A stretch of 64,000 nucleotides of DNA from Streptomyces violens (GTDB lineage: Bacteria > Actinomycetota > Actinomycetes > Streptomycetales > Streptomycetaceae), in assembly GCF_000717745.1 (NCBI RefSeq), contig NZ_JOBH01000009.1, positions 248,001-312,000 on the forward strand, given 5' to 3'. Below are positions 23,770 through 32,710 of the stretch, piece after piece (positions within the stretch are counted from its first letter, which is position 1; each line of letters opens with the position of its first letter). The translations under genes were made by a program, and so were the position numbers. The notes under the pieces are model-generated. The model ran no database searches and was not told where the DNA came from. It was given only the letters and a program-made list of their open reading frames with translations.

Positions 23770-25056
23770 TCAGCCGTGCAGCCGCACCGGCAGTGATTCC
23801 ACCCCGTAGACGATGGACAGCTTGCGGAATGCCAGTTCCTGTTCCGGGACCGCCAGGCGCATGTTCGGGAAACGCCGGACCAGTGCCGGATAGGCGGCGC
23901 GGAGTTCCATCCGGGCAAGTTCCGCGCCGACGCAGCGGTGGATTCCGTATCCGAACGCGAGGTGCGAGGGGACGTTGCGCTGCGGGTCGAAGCGCTCCAT
24001 GTCCGGGCCGAGCTTTCCGTCCCGGTCGGCGCCGCTGAGCGAGCACAGTACGACATCGCCCTCGGCGATCGGCACGCCGCCGATTTCCAGGTCCTCCCGG
24101 GCGAACCGGGGAAAGGCGACCTGGACGACGGTGAGATAGCGCAGCAATTCCTCGACGTACTGGTCGGTGGCGTCGTCGCCGTCCTTCAGCGCCGCGAAGT
24201 GGTCGGGGTCGCGGAGCAGGACGAGGGCGCCGAGCGCGAGCATGCTCGCGGTGGTCTCGAAGCCGCCGGTGAGCACGCCGTCGGCGAGACCGGCCAGCTC
24301 GTCGTCGGTGACGGTGTCGCCGTGGTCCCGCACGATCTGGCCGAGCAGGCCGTCACCGGGGTCCTTGCGCTCCTTCTTGACGATCTCCTGGAAATAGGCG
24401 AGCGATTCCGATATGGCGCCGAACGAGGCGTTCGCGCCGCTGAAAAGGTCGAAGCGGGCCGCGCTCAGCCGCTCGAAGTCCGCGCGGTCCTCGTACGGAA
24501 CGCCCAGCAGTTCGCAGATCACCAGGGAAGGAATGGGCAGGGCAAAGGAATGGACGATGTCGACGGGCTCGCCCGAGCGCCCGAGGCGCTCCATTTCCGC
24601 CAGCCGTTCCTCGACGATCTCGTGGATGCGCGGGGTGAGCCGGCCGAGCCGGCGCATGGTGAATTCGGGGGTCAGCAGGCGGCGCAGCCGCGTGTGGTCC
24701 GGCGGATCGGCGAAACCGAGGCCGCCGGGGTTCTTCCCGGCGTCGGCGCCGGCATTGCCGACGAGGTTGGTGTAATCGGTACTGAACGCCTTGGCCTTGC
24801 CCAGCACCTCCTTCACCTCGTCGTACCCCGTGACCAACCACACCTTGGAGGCGAGCGGCACGGGAAGCATGCTCACCGGGGACTTCTGCCGCACTGCCGA
24901 CAAGTCGGCCACCGGGTCAAGGCCGTGGCGACGCAGCGGCATGAGGGTGGACTCGGGCAAGAAGGGCATACGGGATAGATCGAAGCCCTTTTTCTGAGTC
25001 CGCGCGAGATATCTGCGGGCCAGCCAAGCGGTGACGCCCGAGCGGATTTTGGTCAT
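23770..25056 (-). CDS. Cytochrome P450
   Basis: A 428-residue P450. The heme loop FGYGIHRCVGAELAR gives the thiolate Cys near residue 375; the oxygen-binding I-helix is GGFETTAS (about 275); the K-helix has EELLR (ExxR, about 315). The N-terminus lacks a membrane anchor, as expected for a soluble bacterial class I enzyme that needs a ferredoxin, and none is encoded nearby. ATG 25056 is chosen because the long open frame beyond it overlaps the divergent SEDS gene. Substrate unknown; the bacterial CYP105/107-like region is only a guess. Confidence 0.9.
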   Translation of the reverse strand: MTKIRSGVTAWLARRYLARTQKKGFDLSRMPFLPESTLMPLRRHGLDPVADLSAVRQKSPVSMLPVPLASKVWLVTGYDEVKEVLGKAKAFSTDYTNLVGNAGADAGKNPGGLGFADPPDHTRLRRLLTPEFTMRRLGRLTPRIHEIVEERLAEMERLGRSGEPVDIVHSFALPIPSLVICELLGVPYEDRADFERLSAARFDLFSGANASFGAISESLAYFQEIVKKERKDPGDGLLGQIVRDHGDTVTDDELAGLADGVLTGGFETTASMLALGALVLLRDPDHFAALKDGDDATDQYVEELLRYLTVVQVAFPRFAREDLEIGGVPIAEGDVVLCSLSGADRDGKLGPDMERFDPQRNVPSHLAFGYGIHRCVGAELARMELRAAYPALVRRFPNMRLAVPEQELAFRKLSIVYGVESLPVRLHG

Positions 25057-25239
25057 GCCCGCAATACTGCCTGGCCGATACCCGTGCTGACCAAGCGACC
25101 TGGCAGCGAACAGGTAACGAGATGAAACGACCGGTACGTCTGGGACGTACCACTCGCCTCCCCTGCCACCACCGACCCGGCGACCGGAACATGATCGTCC
25201 TCGGTGGCTTACGCCCGGCCTCTTGCTACTTTGCCTGAC

Positions 25240-26679
25240 ATGACCGCGACCACGGCCGCGACGGCTGACGCCCCTCCCCCCGGTCTCCGGCTGCCCAGAC
25301 GCCGGGGCGTCGAACTGCTGCTGCTCGCCGCGGCCGTGCTGATCAGCGTCTACGGATACGTCGAGGTGGGCCTCGCCCGGCACGGCACCGTGCCCGCCGG
25401 CGCCGCGCGCTACGGCGCGGGGCTGGCCGTGCTCGCGCTCCTCGGCCACCTCGCCGTGCGCCTCCGCGCGCCGTACGCCGACCCGCTGCTGCTGCCCATC
25501 GCCGTCCTGCTCAACGGCCTCGGGCTGGTCCTGATCTTCCGGCTCGACCAGGAGACCCCGAAGGACCAGGCGGCGCCCACCCAGCTCGTCTGGTCCGCGG
25601 TCGGGGTGGCGCTGTTCATCGGGGTGGTGGCGCTGCTGCGCGATTACCGGGTGCTGCAGCGGTACGCGTATCTCAGCGCGGCCGCCGCGCTGGTCCTGAT
25701 GATCGTGCCGATCTTCTTCCCCGCGGTGAACGGCGCGAAGATCTGGATCCGCTTCGCCGGGTTCTCCATCCAGCCCGGCGAATTCGCCAAGATCCTGATC
25801 AGCGTCTTCTTCGCGGCGTACCTCGCGGCGAACCGGCACGCGCTGGCGTACACCGGCCGCCGGCTGTGGCGGCTCCAGTTGCCCACCGGCCGGGTGCTCG
25901 GCCCCATCGTCGCGATCTGGCTGGTCAGCGTGGCCGTACTGGTCCTGGAGCGGGACCTGGGCACCTCGCTGCTCTTCTTCGGCGTCTTCGTCGTGCTGCT
26001 GTACGCGGCCACCGGGCGCACCGGCTGGATCGCCGTCGGGCTGCTGCTCGCCGCGGTCGGCGCGGCCGTCGTCGGCAGCCTCGAACCGCATGTGCACAGC
26101 CGGGTCGCCGACTGGCTGCATCCCTTCGCGAGCATCCAGCGGGGCGAGGGCGCGAGCCAACTGGCCCTGTCGCTCTTCGCCTTCGGCGCGGGCGGCCTGC
26201 TCGGCACCGGGCTCGGGCAGGGCCACTCGGCCCTCATCGGCTTCGCCATGAAGTCGGACTTCATCCTGGCCACGGCGGGCGAGGAGCTGGGGTACGCCGG
26301 GCTGACCGCGCTCTTCCTCCTCTACACCCTGCTGGTCGCCCGCGGTTACCGCGCGGGCCTGGCGATCCGCGAACCGTTCGGCCGGCTGCTCGCGGTCGGG
26401 CTGTCCTCGCTGCTGGCCATCCAGGTGTTCGTGATCGCGGGCGGGGTGATGGGGCTGATCCCGCTGACCGGCATGGCGATGCCGTTCCTCGCGCAGGGCG
26501 GCTCCTCCGTCGTCACCAACTGGATCATGGTCGCGCTGCTGATCCGCATCAGCGACCGGGCCCGGCGTCCCCGGCCGGCCCGCGCGGACACCGGAGTCAT
26601 CGCACGGATCGTGGTACCGGAGGAGGAGCGCGGCGGCAGCGGCCACGGAGGCGGCCGGAACGGGGGTGGTCCCCGGTGA
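25240..26679 (+). CDS. SEDS peptidoglycan glycosyltransferase (FtsW/RodA/SpoVE family)
   Basis: A 479-residue polytopic protein with about ten to twelve membrane helices. Family landmarks are NGAKIWIRFAGFSIQPGEFAK (split; about 165-185), VLVLERDLGTSLLFF (about 235), the Asp-containing extracellular region, and PLTGMAMPFLAQGGSSVV (about 410). SEDS proteins polymerise lipid II and work with a class B PBP. ATG 25240 is preferred to a GTG at 25204. The stop overlaps the start of the PBP2 gene (GTGA), a classic SEDS-PBP couple, extra to the division and elongation pairs, and possibly for sporulation. Confidence 0.93.
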   Translation: MTATTAATADAPPPGLRLPRRRGVELLLLAAAVLISVYGYVEVGLARHGTVPAGAARYGAGLAVLALLGHLAVRLRAPYADPLLLPIAVLLNGLGLVLIFRLDQETPKDQAAPTQLVWSAVGVALFIGVVALLRDYRVLQRYAYLSAAAALVLMIVPIFFPAVNGAKIWIRFAGFSIQPGEFAKILISVFFAAYLAANRHALAYTGRRLWRLQLPTGRVLGPIVAIWLVSVAVLVLERDLGTSLLFFGVFVVLLYAATGRTGWIAVGLLLAAVGAAVVGSLEPHVHSRVADWLHPFASIQRGEGASQLALSLFAFGAGGLLGTGLGQGHSALIGFAMKSDFILATAGEELGYAGLTALFLLYTLLVARGYRAGLAIREPFGRLLAVGLSSLLAIQVFVIAGGVMGLIPLTGMAMPFLAQGGSSVVTNWIMVALLIRISDRARRPRPARADTGVIARIVVPEEERGGSGHGGGRNGGGPR

Positions 26680-28133
26680 TCCGGCACATCCGCCGCACCT
26701 CGGCCTTCTGCCTGCTCCTGCTCGTCCTCCTGCTCCTGAACGCCGCCCGCGTCCAGCTCCTCAACGAGGACGAGTACGCGCACAACCCCGCCAACCGCCG
26801 CGCCGACCTCAAGCGGTACAACCAGCCGCGCGGCAGCATCGTCGTCGGCGGCCGGTCCGTCACCGGCTCCCGGGACAGCGGCGGGTCGCTGCGGTACGCC
26901 CGTACGTACTCCCAGGGCCCGCTGTACGCGCCGGTCACCGGCTACGCCTCGCAGGTCTACGGCACGTCCCTGCTGGAGAACGCCGAGGACGAGCTCCTCT
27001 CGGGCACCGACCCCCGGCTCGCGCCCCTCCCCCTGTGGACCGCGCTCACCCGCGAACAGCAGCCCGCCGGCGACGTCGTCACCACCATCGACCCGGCGCT
27101 GCAGCGGGCCGCGTACGAGGGCCTGGGCGGCAAGAAGGGCGCGGTGGCCGCCGTGGAACCGGCGACCGGCAAGGTCCTCGCGCTGGTCAGCACGCCCTCG
27201 TACGACCCGGGCGAGCTGTCCGGCAGCGGCTCGGGCACCACCGACGCCTGGACCCGGCTCAACGCGTCCGCCGACCGTCCGATGCTCAACCGGGCGCTGA
27301 AGGAGACCTATCCGCCCGGCTCGACCTTCAAGGTCGTCACCGCGGCGGCCGCGCTGGAGCACGGCGTGGTGGACGATCCGGACACGGCCACGGACACGCC
27401 GAGCCCGTACACCCTGCCCGGCACCGCCACCCGGCTCACCAACGAGGCGGGCGGCTGCCAGAACGCGAGTCTGCGGCGCGCGTTCGAGGTCTCCTGCAAC
27501 ACCGTCTTCGCCCACCTCGGCGTGGACGTCGGCCTGGACGACATGGCGGAGACGGCCGAGAAGTTCGGCTTCAACGACGACAGGCTCACGATCCCGTCCC
27601 GGGTGGTCGAGAGCACCTTCGATACGGACATGAACGACGCGCAGCTCGCGCTGTCCTCGATCGGCCAGTACGACACGGCCGCCACCCCGCTCCAGATGGC
27701 GATGGTCGCCGCCGCGGTCGCCAACCACGGTGACCTGCGGCGTCCTTACCTGGTGGAGCGGCTGACCGACGCACACGGCGACACCCTCGCGCGCACCCGG
27801 CCGCGCCGGCTGCACCGGGCGATGAGCGAGGACACGGCGGAGCGGCTGCGGGAGCTGATGACCGGCGTGGTCACCCGCGGCACCGGTACGAAGGCGGCGA
27901 TCCCCGGCGCGACGGTCGGCGGCAAGACCGGTACAGCGCAGCACGGCGTCGGCAACTCCGGTACGCCGTACGCCTGGTTCCTCTCCTGGGCCCAGGCGGA
28001 CGGCGCGGAACGCCCTGCGGTCGCGGTCGCCGTCGTCGTCGAGGACGCGGCGGCCGACCGCGACGACATCAGCGGCGGCGGCAACGCGGCCCCGGTCGCC
28101 CGGGCCGTGATGCAGGCGGCGCTCGACCGGTAA
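26676..28133 (+). CDS. Class B penicillin-binding protein (PBP2/PbpA type transpeptidase)
   Basis: A 485-residue protein with one N-terminal membrane helix (about 8-25), a PBP dimerisation region and a transpeptidase domain. The active-site motifs are complete: PPGSTFK (SxxK, about 212), SCN (SxN, about 270) and GGKTGTAQ (KTG, about 420). It crosslinks peptidoglycan made by the coupled SEDS partner. Start GTG 26676 overlaps the SEDS stop. Shorter than the main PbpA proteins only slightly; no PASTA domains. Confidence 0.93.
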   Translation: MIRHIRRTSAFCLLLLVLLLLNAARVQLLNEDEYAHNPANRRADLKRYNQPRGSIVVGGRSVTGSRDSGGSLRYARTYSQGPLYAPVTGYASQVYGTSLLENAEDELLSGTDPRLAPLPLWTALTREQQPAGDVVTTIDPALQRAAYEGLGGKKGAVAAVEPATGKVLALVSTPSYDPGELSGSGSGTTDAWTRLNASADRPMLNRALKETYPPGSTFKVVTAAAALEHGVVDDPDTATDTPSPYTLPGTATRLTNEAGGCQNASLRRAFEVSCNTVFAHLGVDVGLDDMAETAEKFGFNDDRLTIPSRVVESTFDTDMNDAQLALSSIGQYDTAATPLQMAMVAAAVANHGDLRRPYLVERLTDAHGDTLARTRPRRLHRAMSEDTAERLRELMTGVVTRGTGTKAAIPGATVGGKTGTAQHGVGNSGTPYAWFLSWAQADGAERPAVAVAVVVEDAAADRDDISGGGNAAPVARAVMQAALDR

Positions 28134-28157
28134 CGGCAGTTGCGTCCGCGCCGCGCG

Positions 28158-28421
28158 TCAGTCCAGCGGTTCCGTGGCGCCGTCGGGGTGGACGAGGAGC
28201 CGGATCTGGCTGCCGAAGCGGTCGTCCATGATCAGCGCCGGCGTCGGGCCGCCGAGCTGCTGTGCCCGCTGCTGGAGGATCGAGATGACGACCTCCTGGA
28301 TGTCGCCGTACGGCGGCGCGGTGATCGGTACCCCGTCGATCAGTCCGGCGTTCGGGGAGAACACCCGTACTTGCGCGTCGCCCGGGTGGGCGGGGACCGA
28401 GGGCTGGGCCATCTCACTCAT
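28158..28421 (-). CDS. Hypothetical 87-residue protein
   Basis: ATG 28421 (an ATG at 28412 is also possible). The sequence has VRVFSPNAGLIDGVPITAPP and ISILQQRAQQLGGPTPALIM, then a basic/acidic end; it looks globular and soluble, without known motifs. It is the last leftward gene behind the WhiB-HTH gene, from which it is separated by the MITE at 28476-28637. Without the MITE the two would be about 50 bp apart, so they were probably one transcription unit. Confidence 0.65.
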   Translation of the reverse strand: MSEMAQPSVPAHPGDAQVRVFSPNAGLIDGVPITAPPYGDIQEVVISILQQRAQQLGGPTPALIMDDRFGSQIRLLVHPDGATEPLD

Positions 28422-28475
28422 GCTGCAGTCGTCCTTCTTCCGGGCCGGCGGGGGCGCGGGCCACCTCGCGGATCA

Positions 28476-28637
28476 GAGCCTGTGTCATAACCCTGGTCGG
28501 GTCAGCGAACGTCGTCTGGTGCGTGCTATCGCAAGGCGCCGGAAGGTCCTCGTAGCGGAGCTACTAGGGCCTTTTGGCAACGCCGCGAGAGTGCGTGCCA
28601 GGCGGCGGGCGCCCGGCCGGGGTTATGACACAGGCTC
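28476..28637. mobile_element. 162-bp MITE with 18-bp terminal inverted repeats
   Basis: The termini GAGCCTGTGTCATAACCC and GGGTTATGACACAGGCTC are exact inverted repeats of 18 bp. The element is flanked by TCA on both sides (28473-28475 and 28638-28640), a 3-bp target duplication of the TNA kind made by IS5-family (IS1031 group) transposases. The interior has no gene but further internal inverted symmetry, so the RNA would fold into one long hairpin. A transposase source in trans is needed; none is in the window. Confidence 0.85.
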
Positions 28638-30203
28638 TCAGGTCTCGGGCGTGTCCGGAGCCCCGGCGGCCCCGGCATCGGCGGCCGGCCCCTGAGCACG
28701 CACGTACGTCCCCCGGGAAAGCCGCCGCAGACGCCCCGACTTGACCATGGCGGAGAGTACATTGCTCACGGCCTTGGCGGACTCACCGGGCAGCGTCGTA
28801 CCGCTCCGTGCGGCGACCTCCTCGATCAGATCCCGCCCGGTGAAGGGCTCGGGGACGGTGGTCACCGCCTGCTCGACGGCCGCCCGGATGCTGAGGGTAC
28901 GGAGCTGCGCCGGGATGGCCTGCAACAGGTCCCGGCCCGTGCGTACTTCGCCGTCTGCCGCACCGGCGGTCCGGGACGCCGAGGGGCCGGACGGCACGGC
29001 CGCCGGAAGCCCGGCGGCTTCGTCCTCCCAGCCCCCCGCGGCCAGTTGGCGCTCCAGGTACTGCCGGGCGGTGCGTATCGTCCCGATCTCCTTCACGGCG
29101 TCCTGGGCGCCGGGCACCGCCGCGAGCATGGTGCCCACCGTCTCGATGTTCGCGAGCGAGCTCACCAGGTGGCGCAGCAGCGGTACGAGGAATGCCTGCC
29201 GCAGCGCGGCCATGGGGTTCGTCGTCGCGAGCTCCACCGACACCGACCCCTGGAGCAGGCTCTCCGCGTCGGCGGCCGGCTCCGGCTCGTCCGGCAGCAG
29301 CGACTCGACGGCCCGGCGCGCCAGCCGGACGCTGGTCAGCGTCTCCGGCCGTACCCCGCTGCCCGGGGCGGCGATGAGCATGGCGACGAGATTCTCGGCG
29401 CCCGCCAGCGCGGGTGCGGCCGTACGGGCCAGCGGCCACAGCACCGCCTGGCGTACCGCCGCCGCCGGGTCTCCCAGTGAGAACGCGATTCTTCGCTCGC
29501 TCTCTCCGGACATGAATCCCCCGTTCGCTTCATGAAATCGCAAATGCAGAGCCGCGTCTGTTCCCGCGGCTCCGGTGCGGGTGCTCCGGGCCCCTCCGAC
29601 GCGTACCGATATTCCGCGGTCCGCGGCCAGGTGTTCCTGCAGCGCGTCGAAGGCGTCGAGTATCGCGCCGAGTTCGGGCCCGGGCGTTTCGCCGCGGCGC
29701 GGGCGCCGGGTGAAGTCGTCCGTCCGGGCCCTCACCTGGGCCAGCCGACGGGAGACGGTGCTGCGGCTGCACCCCAGCCGAACAGCCATTTCGCGCTGGC
29801 TGGCGTCCGGATGACGGCGCTGTTCCCGCGTCAGTTCGCCGAGCGTGCCCGGGTCCGTGCCCGACGGCCGCAGGCTTCCTCCGGCGTCTCCGATCTTCAG
29901 CGCACGCCGCATCCAGCGGCGGTCGTCGGCGGTGGTGGCCGCCGCGTACCCATAAGGATCGGCATGCACGACGGCGCTCTGCAGGCACTCGGCCCACAGC
30001 GGACACGAGGCGCACATCTCGCGGGCCGTTGCGGCCAGCGCTTCGAATTCCCGCATCTGCGCACGCGAAACTCCGTCCCCCACCGGAGGATTCTCCAGGA
30101 GGGGATGGTGAAAGAGGTCGGAGCGTCGCTGACACGGCAGAGCCGGCGAATCATCGGATGGCGCGGACAGCGCAGCAGGCGCCGTACGGTCGACCGTACG
30201 CAT
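28638..30203 (-). CDS. WhiB-like iron-sulfur domain fused to HTH and C-terminal winged helix
   Basis: A 521-residue regulator (ATG 30203, GGGGGA seven nt upstream). Residues 20-95 form a Wbl domain with the four cluster cysteines (LPCQRR, then 29 residues further on MCASC, then CPLWAEC), though the usual G[VI]WGG turn is replaced by PYGYAA. Residues 125-160 are an HTH (REMAVRLGCSRSTVSRRLAQ). A long helical middle follows, then a winged-helix-like end (FTGRDLIEEVAARSG...MVKSGRLRRLSRGTYV). Wbl proteins normally have about 80-130 residues, so this is a large fusion. It follows the T4SS-like genes and may control them. Its stop codon is within the MITE target duplication. Confidence 0.82.
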   Translation of the reverse strand: MRTVDRTAPAALSAPSDDSPALPCQRRSDLFHHPLLENPPVGDGVSRAQMREFEALAATAREMCASCPLWAECLQSAVVHADPYGYAAATTADDRRWMRRALKIGDAGGSLRPSGTDPGTLGELTREQRRHPDASQREMAVRLGCSRSTVSRRLAQVRARTDDFTRRPRRGETPGPELGAILDAFDALQEHLAADRGISVRVGGARSTRTGAAGTDAALHLRFHEANGGFMSGESERRIAFSLGDPAAAVRQAVLWPLARTAAPALAGAENLVAMLIAAPGSGVRPETLTSVRLARRAVESLLPDEPEPAADAESLLQGSVSVELATTNPMAALRQAFLVPLLRHLVSSLANIETVGTMLAAVPGAQDAVKEIGTIRTARQYLERQLAAGGWEDEAAGLPAAVPSGPSASRTAGAADGEVRTGRDLLQAIPAQLRTLSIRAAVEQAVTTVPEPFTGRDLIEEVAARSGTTLPGESAKAVSNVLSAMVKSGRLRRLSRGTYVRAQGPAADAGAAGAPDTPET

Positions 30204-30330
30204 AAGTTGAATCCCCCGAAACAATCTAATGTTCGACGGGACTCTAGGGCATGCCCTTTCCGAAGTACAACGCGACTGCAAACGATCAGAGTTCTGCGTA
30301 CAAATTGGTAACAGAATTCTCACGACGGGC

Positions 30331-30948
30331 TCAGTCGCCGGTGCGCGCGTGAGTTCCGACACGTCGCAGAAAGGCCGCGCATGCCGACAAGCGGCGACGC
30401 AATACCGCGATTCCCCGGCCCCGCAGCGCCAGTACGGTGAGTACGCCCAGGAAACCGATCGGCACGGCCACCGACGGCACCAGCGCTCCGACGAACGACG
30501 CGATGATCAGCACCCCGTCGGCGAGCAGAACGGTGACACCGCGCCGTCCCGGGTGCTCCTTGAGCATCCAGGCGCCGAGCAGGGCCATGCCGGCCAGCGC
30601 CCAGTAGCCGAACACCGCCTGACCACCGATCATATCGCCCGTGACACCGCGTGCCGTATCACCGACCGCGGTCAGGTACCCGGTCACGGCCGCGGTGACC
30701 GGGGTGGCGATCAGCGCGAGGAGCAACTGCTTCCGGTGCCGCAGCAGCCAGCAGAGCAGTGCGACAGCCAGCAGCACGGCAACACCGGTGAAGGCGGCGA
30801 CGCTGGAGGACGCGACATGGAACAGGGTGAACGCGGCGGCGATTCCGAAGACGATGCGCGGCAGGAGTTTCACCGCGAGGTGGTCCTCCCGGTCCTGGCG
30901 CACCAGTCGGCGAAGCAGTGCTCCGACGGTCTTTTCCGTGGTCTTCAT
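30331..30948 (-). CDS. Polytopic membrane protein of the T4SS-like locus
   Basis: A 205-residue protein with about six membrane helices (IVFGIAAAFTLFHVASS, GVAVLLAVALLCWLL, LLLALIATPVTAAVTGYL, FGYWALAGMALLGAWML, LLADGVLIIASFVGALV, VAVPIGFLGVLTVLAL) and charged ends. ATG 30948. No family recognised. It lies 22 bp downstream of the 332-residue gene, in the same leftward series as the VirB-like genes, so an accessory membrane role is inferred. Confidence 0.72.
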   Translation of the reverse strand: MKTTEKTVGALLRRLVRQDREDHLAVKLLPRIVFGIAAAFTLFHVASSSVAAFTGVAVLLAVALLCWLLRHRKQLLLALIATPVTAAVTGYLTAVGDTARGVTGDMIGGQAVFGYWALAGMALLGAWMLKEHPGRRGVTVLLADGVLIIASFVGALVPSVAVPIGFLGVLTVLALRGRGIAVLRRRLSACAAFLRRVGTHARTGD

Positions 30949-30970
30949 ATGCTTCCCATCGGCCCGCGGG

Positions 30971-31969
30971 TCATCCGAGTCCCGTTCCGGTCACGGCTTT
31001 GCCCACGACCGGCCCCGCGGGCTCCGGGGCGGCCACCGGCGCGGCGGAGGTGCCCTTCGCCGCCGCTGTCGGCCGCGGCGTGAAGCCCATCTGCCATACG
31101 GGAGTCGGAGCAGTCGGGCCCTCCTGCTGCGCGCCGGCGAGCTCCGTTCCCGCGGTCGGCGGCGTGAGGCGTACGTGCGACGCGTCGGCCTCCGCGACAT
31201 CCGCCGACAGCTTGCCCAGTACCGCAGTCCGTTCCTCGGCCGGCTTCGCCGCGTACTCCGCCGGGTCGACGTGCAGCGGCTTGTCCTTGAGGGCGAACTG
31301 CGCCTGGGCGCGCACCGCGTCCGTACCCAGCTCCTCGCGCGCCACCGGCGGCCAGTCGTCCGGTGCCGCGTACGCGAACTTGATGTTGTCCAGCCCGACC
31401 TCGGGATTGGTCCGCAGCGCGGGCAGCTCGGTGGTCTGCAGCACCGTGCCGGGAAAGGCCGTCTGCGCGAACACCACGACCTCGCCCTTGGCCGCCTCGG
31501 CGTACCGCTGGGAGAGGGTGGACCAGGCGGACTTCGCCAGGTCCCAGCCCTCGTCGCCCTGGAGGTTCAGCTCCCGGTGGACCGCCGTGTCCCACAGCCG
31601 GAGGTTGCCGAGGGCCCGGCCGCCGCGCGTCCCTTCCAGGTAGCGGGCCGACCCGGGCACCTTCTCGTTCTCGGACTCCGCCCAGGCCTCGGCGATGTAC
31701 ATGTTCGACAGCGCCTTGCCCGGCGGGAGGTCGGGGTGCGGTACTTCGAAGGACCAGAAGGCCGACTTCACGTCGGGGTTCTCCGGGGTGACGTTCAGCC
31801 GCCGGGCGCGTTCGCGTACGTACTCCGGGACGCTCATGCCCACCCGGTCGGCCGCCGTCATGATGCGGTCGGCGATCCGCCCGGCCTGCTCATCGGTCGC
31901 CGGGGTGTCCGCATCGCGCAGGCCGAGGGCGCGTCTGCCGATGTCCTCCGGGATGTACGGCGCGCTCAC
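30971..31969 (-). CDS. Hypothetical protein of the T4SS-like locus, possible effector
   Basis: A 332-residue protein from GTG 31969, overlapping the DUF6301 stop as GTGA. No signal peptide or membrane helix is visible. The middle (WSTLSQRYAEAAKGEVVVFA, then VLQTTELPALRTNP and LDNIKFAYAAPDDWPP) has the rhythm of secreted-toxin catalytic domains such as ADP-ribosyltransferase-like folds, but I cannot identify catalytic residues. The C-terminal 60 residues are Pro/Ala-rich and disordered. Its tight coupling to a DUF6301 gene suggests a protein plus cognate chaperone or immunity partner. Entirely inferential. Confidence 0.7.
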   Translation of the reverse strand: MSAPYIPEDIGRRALGLRDADTPATDEQAGRIADRIMTAADRVGMSVPEYVRERARRLNVTPENPDVKSAFWSFEVPHPDLPPGKALSNMYIAEAWAESENEKVPGSARYLEGTRGGRALGNLRLWDTAVHRELNLQGDEGWDLAKSAWSTLSQRYAEAAKGEVVVFAQTAFPGTVLQTTELPALRTNPEVGLDNIKFAYAAPDDWPPVAREELGTDAVRAQAQFALKDKPLHVDPAEYAAKPAEERTAVLGKLSADVAEADASHVRLTPPTAGTELAGAQQEGPTAPTPVWQMGFTPRPTAAAKGTSAAPVAAPEPAGPVVGKAVTGTGLG

Positions 31970-32577
31970 AGCGAGTCCTGCGGATAGCAGTGCACATTGA
32001 TCATGACGCCTCGTTTCCCCACTCCCCTGCGCGTGACCCCGCCGCTCTTCGCCGTCAGCACGGTCACCGGCCCCTCCGGGTCCTTGGCGCTCCACACGGC
32101 CATCCGGTACGGGTCACGACGTCCCAGCCGGAAGTCGCGCGACGGCAGCCAGTGCCGGTCGTTCGGCGGCTCGGGAAAGGCGGGATCGTCCCAGGTCCCG
32201 GAGAATTCCGGCGCGCCCAGCACCTCGCGGGCAGCCGCCTCGTACGCCGGCCACACGTCGGCCGTCTGCTCCAGTACCAGGTCGTTCTCGTCCTGTGTGT
32301 CGGCGTTCAGGTGCCGGACCGTGAACGTCACGGAGCGCACGGGGCTCCAGCCGCCGGAGACGAGGGGCTCCAGGGTGAGGTCCGCTCCCGTCGAGGTTCG
32401 CACCCGCAGGACGCGCTCCACGGTGAGCGGCCGCCAGCCGAAGAGCGCGCACCAGTCGTCCAGCGCCTGGCCGGGGTTGGGCGGACCGGCCCAGACCGCG
32501 GGCCAGTCGACATGGGTCAGCCCGCGCAGCTCTTCGGCGAGAGCCTGCGGCGGACGCTCCTCCGTCACCGTCGGCAT
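31966..32577 (-). CDS. DUF6301 family protein, copy 1
   Basis: A 203-residue Trp-rich protein (ATG 32577) with THVDWPAVWAGPPNPGQALD near the start, DDWCALFGWRPL, a central WPAYEAAAREVLGAPEFSG and a C-terminal PYRMAVWSAKDPEGPV. It aligns by eye over its whole length with the next gene upstream. I associate this pattern with DUF6301, a Streptomyces family of unknown role. Cytoplasmic. The coupling with the 332-residue gene suggests a partner function. Confidence 0.75.
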   Translation of the reverse strand: MPTVTEERPPQALAEELRGLTHVDWPAVWAGPPNPGQALDDWCALFGWRPLTVERVLRVRTSTGADLTLEPLVSGGWSPVRSVTFTVRHLNADTQDENDLVLEQTADVWPAYEAAAREVLGAPEFSGTWDDPAFPEPPNDRHWLPSRDFRLGRRDPYRMAVWSAKDPEGPVTVLTAKSGGVTRRGVGKRGVMINVHCYPQDSL

Positions 32578-32710
32578 CCTGTCACTGCCTTCCACTCGTA
32601 CGTCACATCGGCCCGGACCGGCCGGATTCGCCGGTTTCTGCCCGGCTCGGAAGATCCTCGCACCATGGCCCCGTCGGCCGGTAGCTTCGGCCGGCCCCCT
32701 CCGTCGTACG

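Noticed and set aside
23770..26646. A 958-codon frame on the minus strand running through the SEDS gene into the P450
   Set aside because: The extra 530 residues are Gly/Arg/Asp-rich opposite-strand noise over the real SEDS gene; P450 homology starts at ATG 25056.
28476..28637. Complete insertion sequence
   Set aside because: Only 162 bp and no transposase frame; therefore a MITE.
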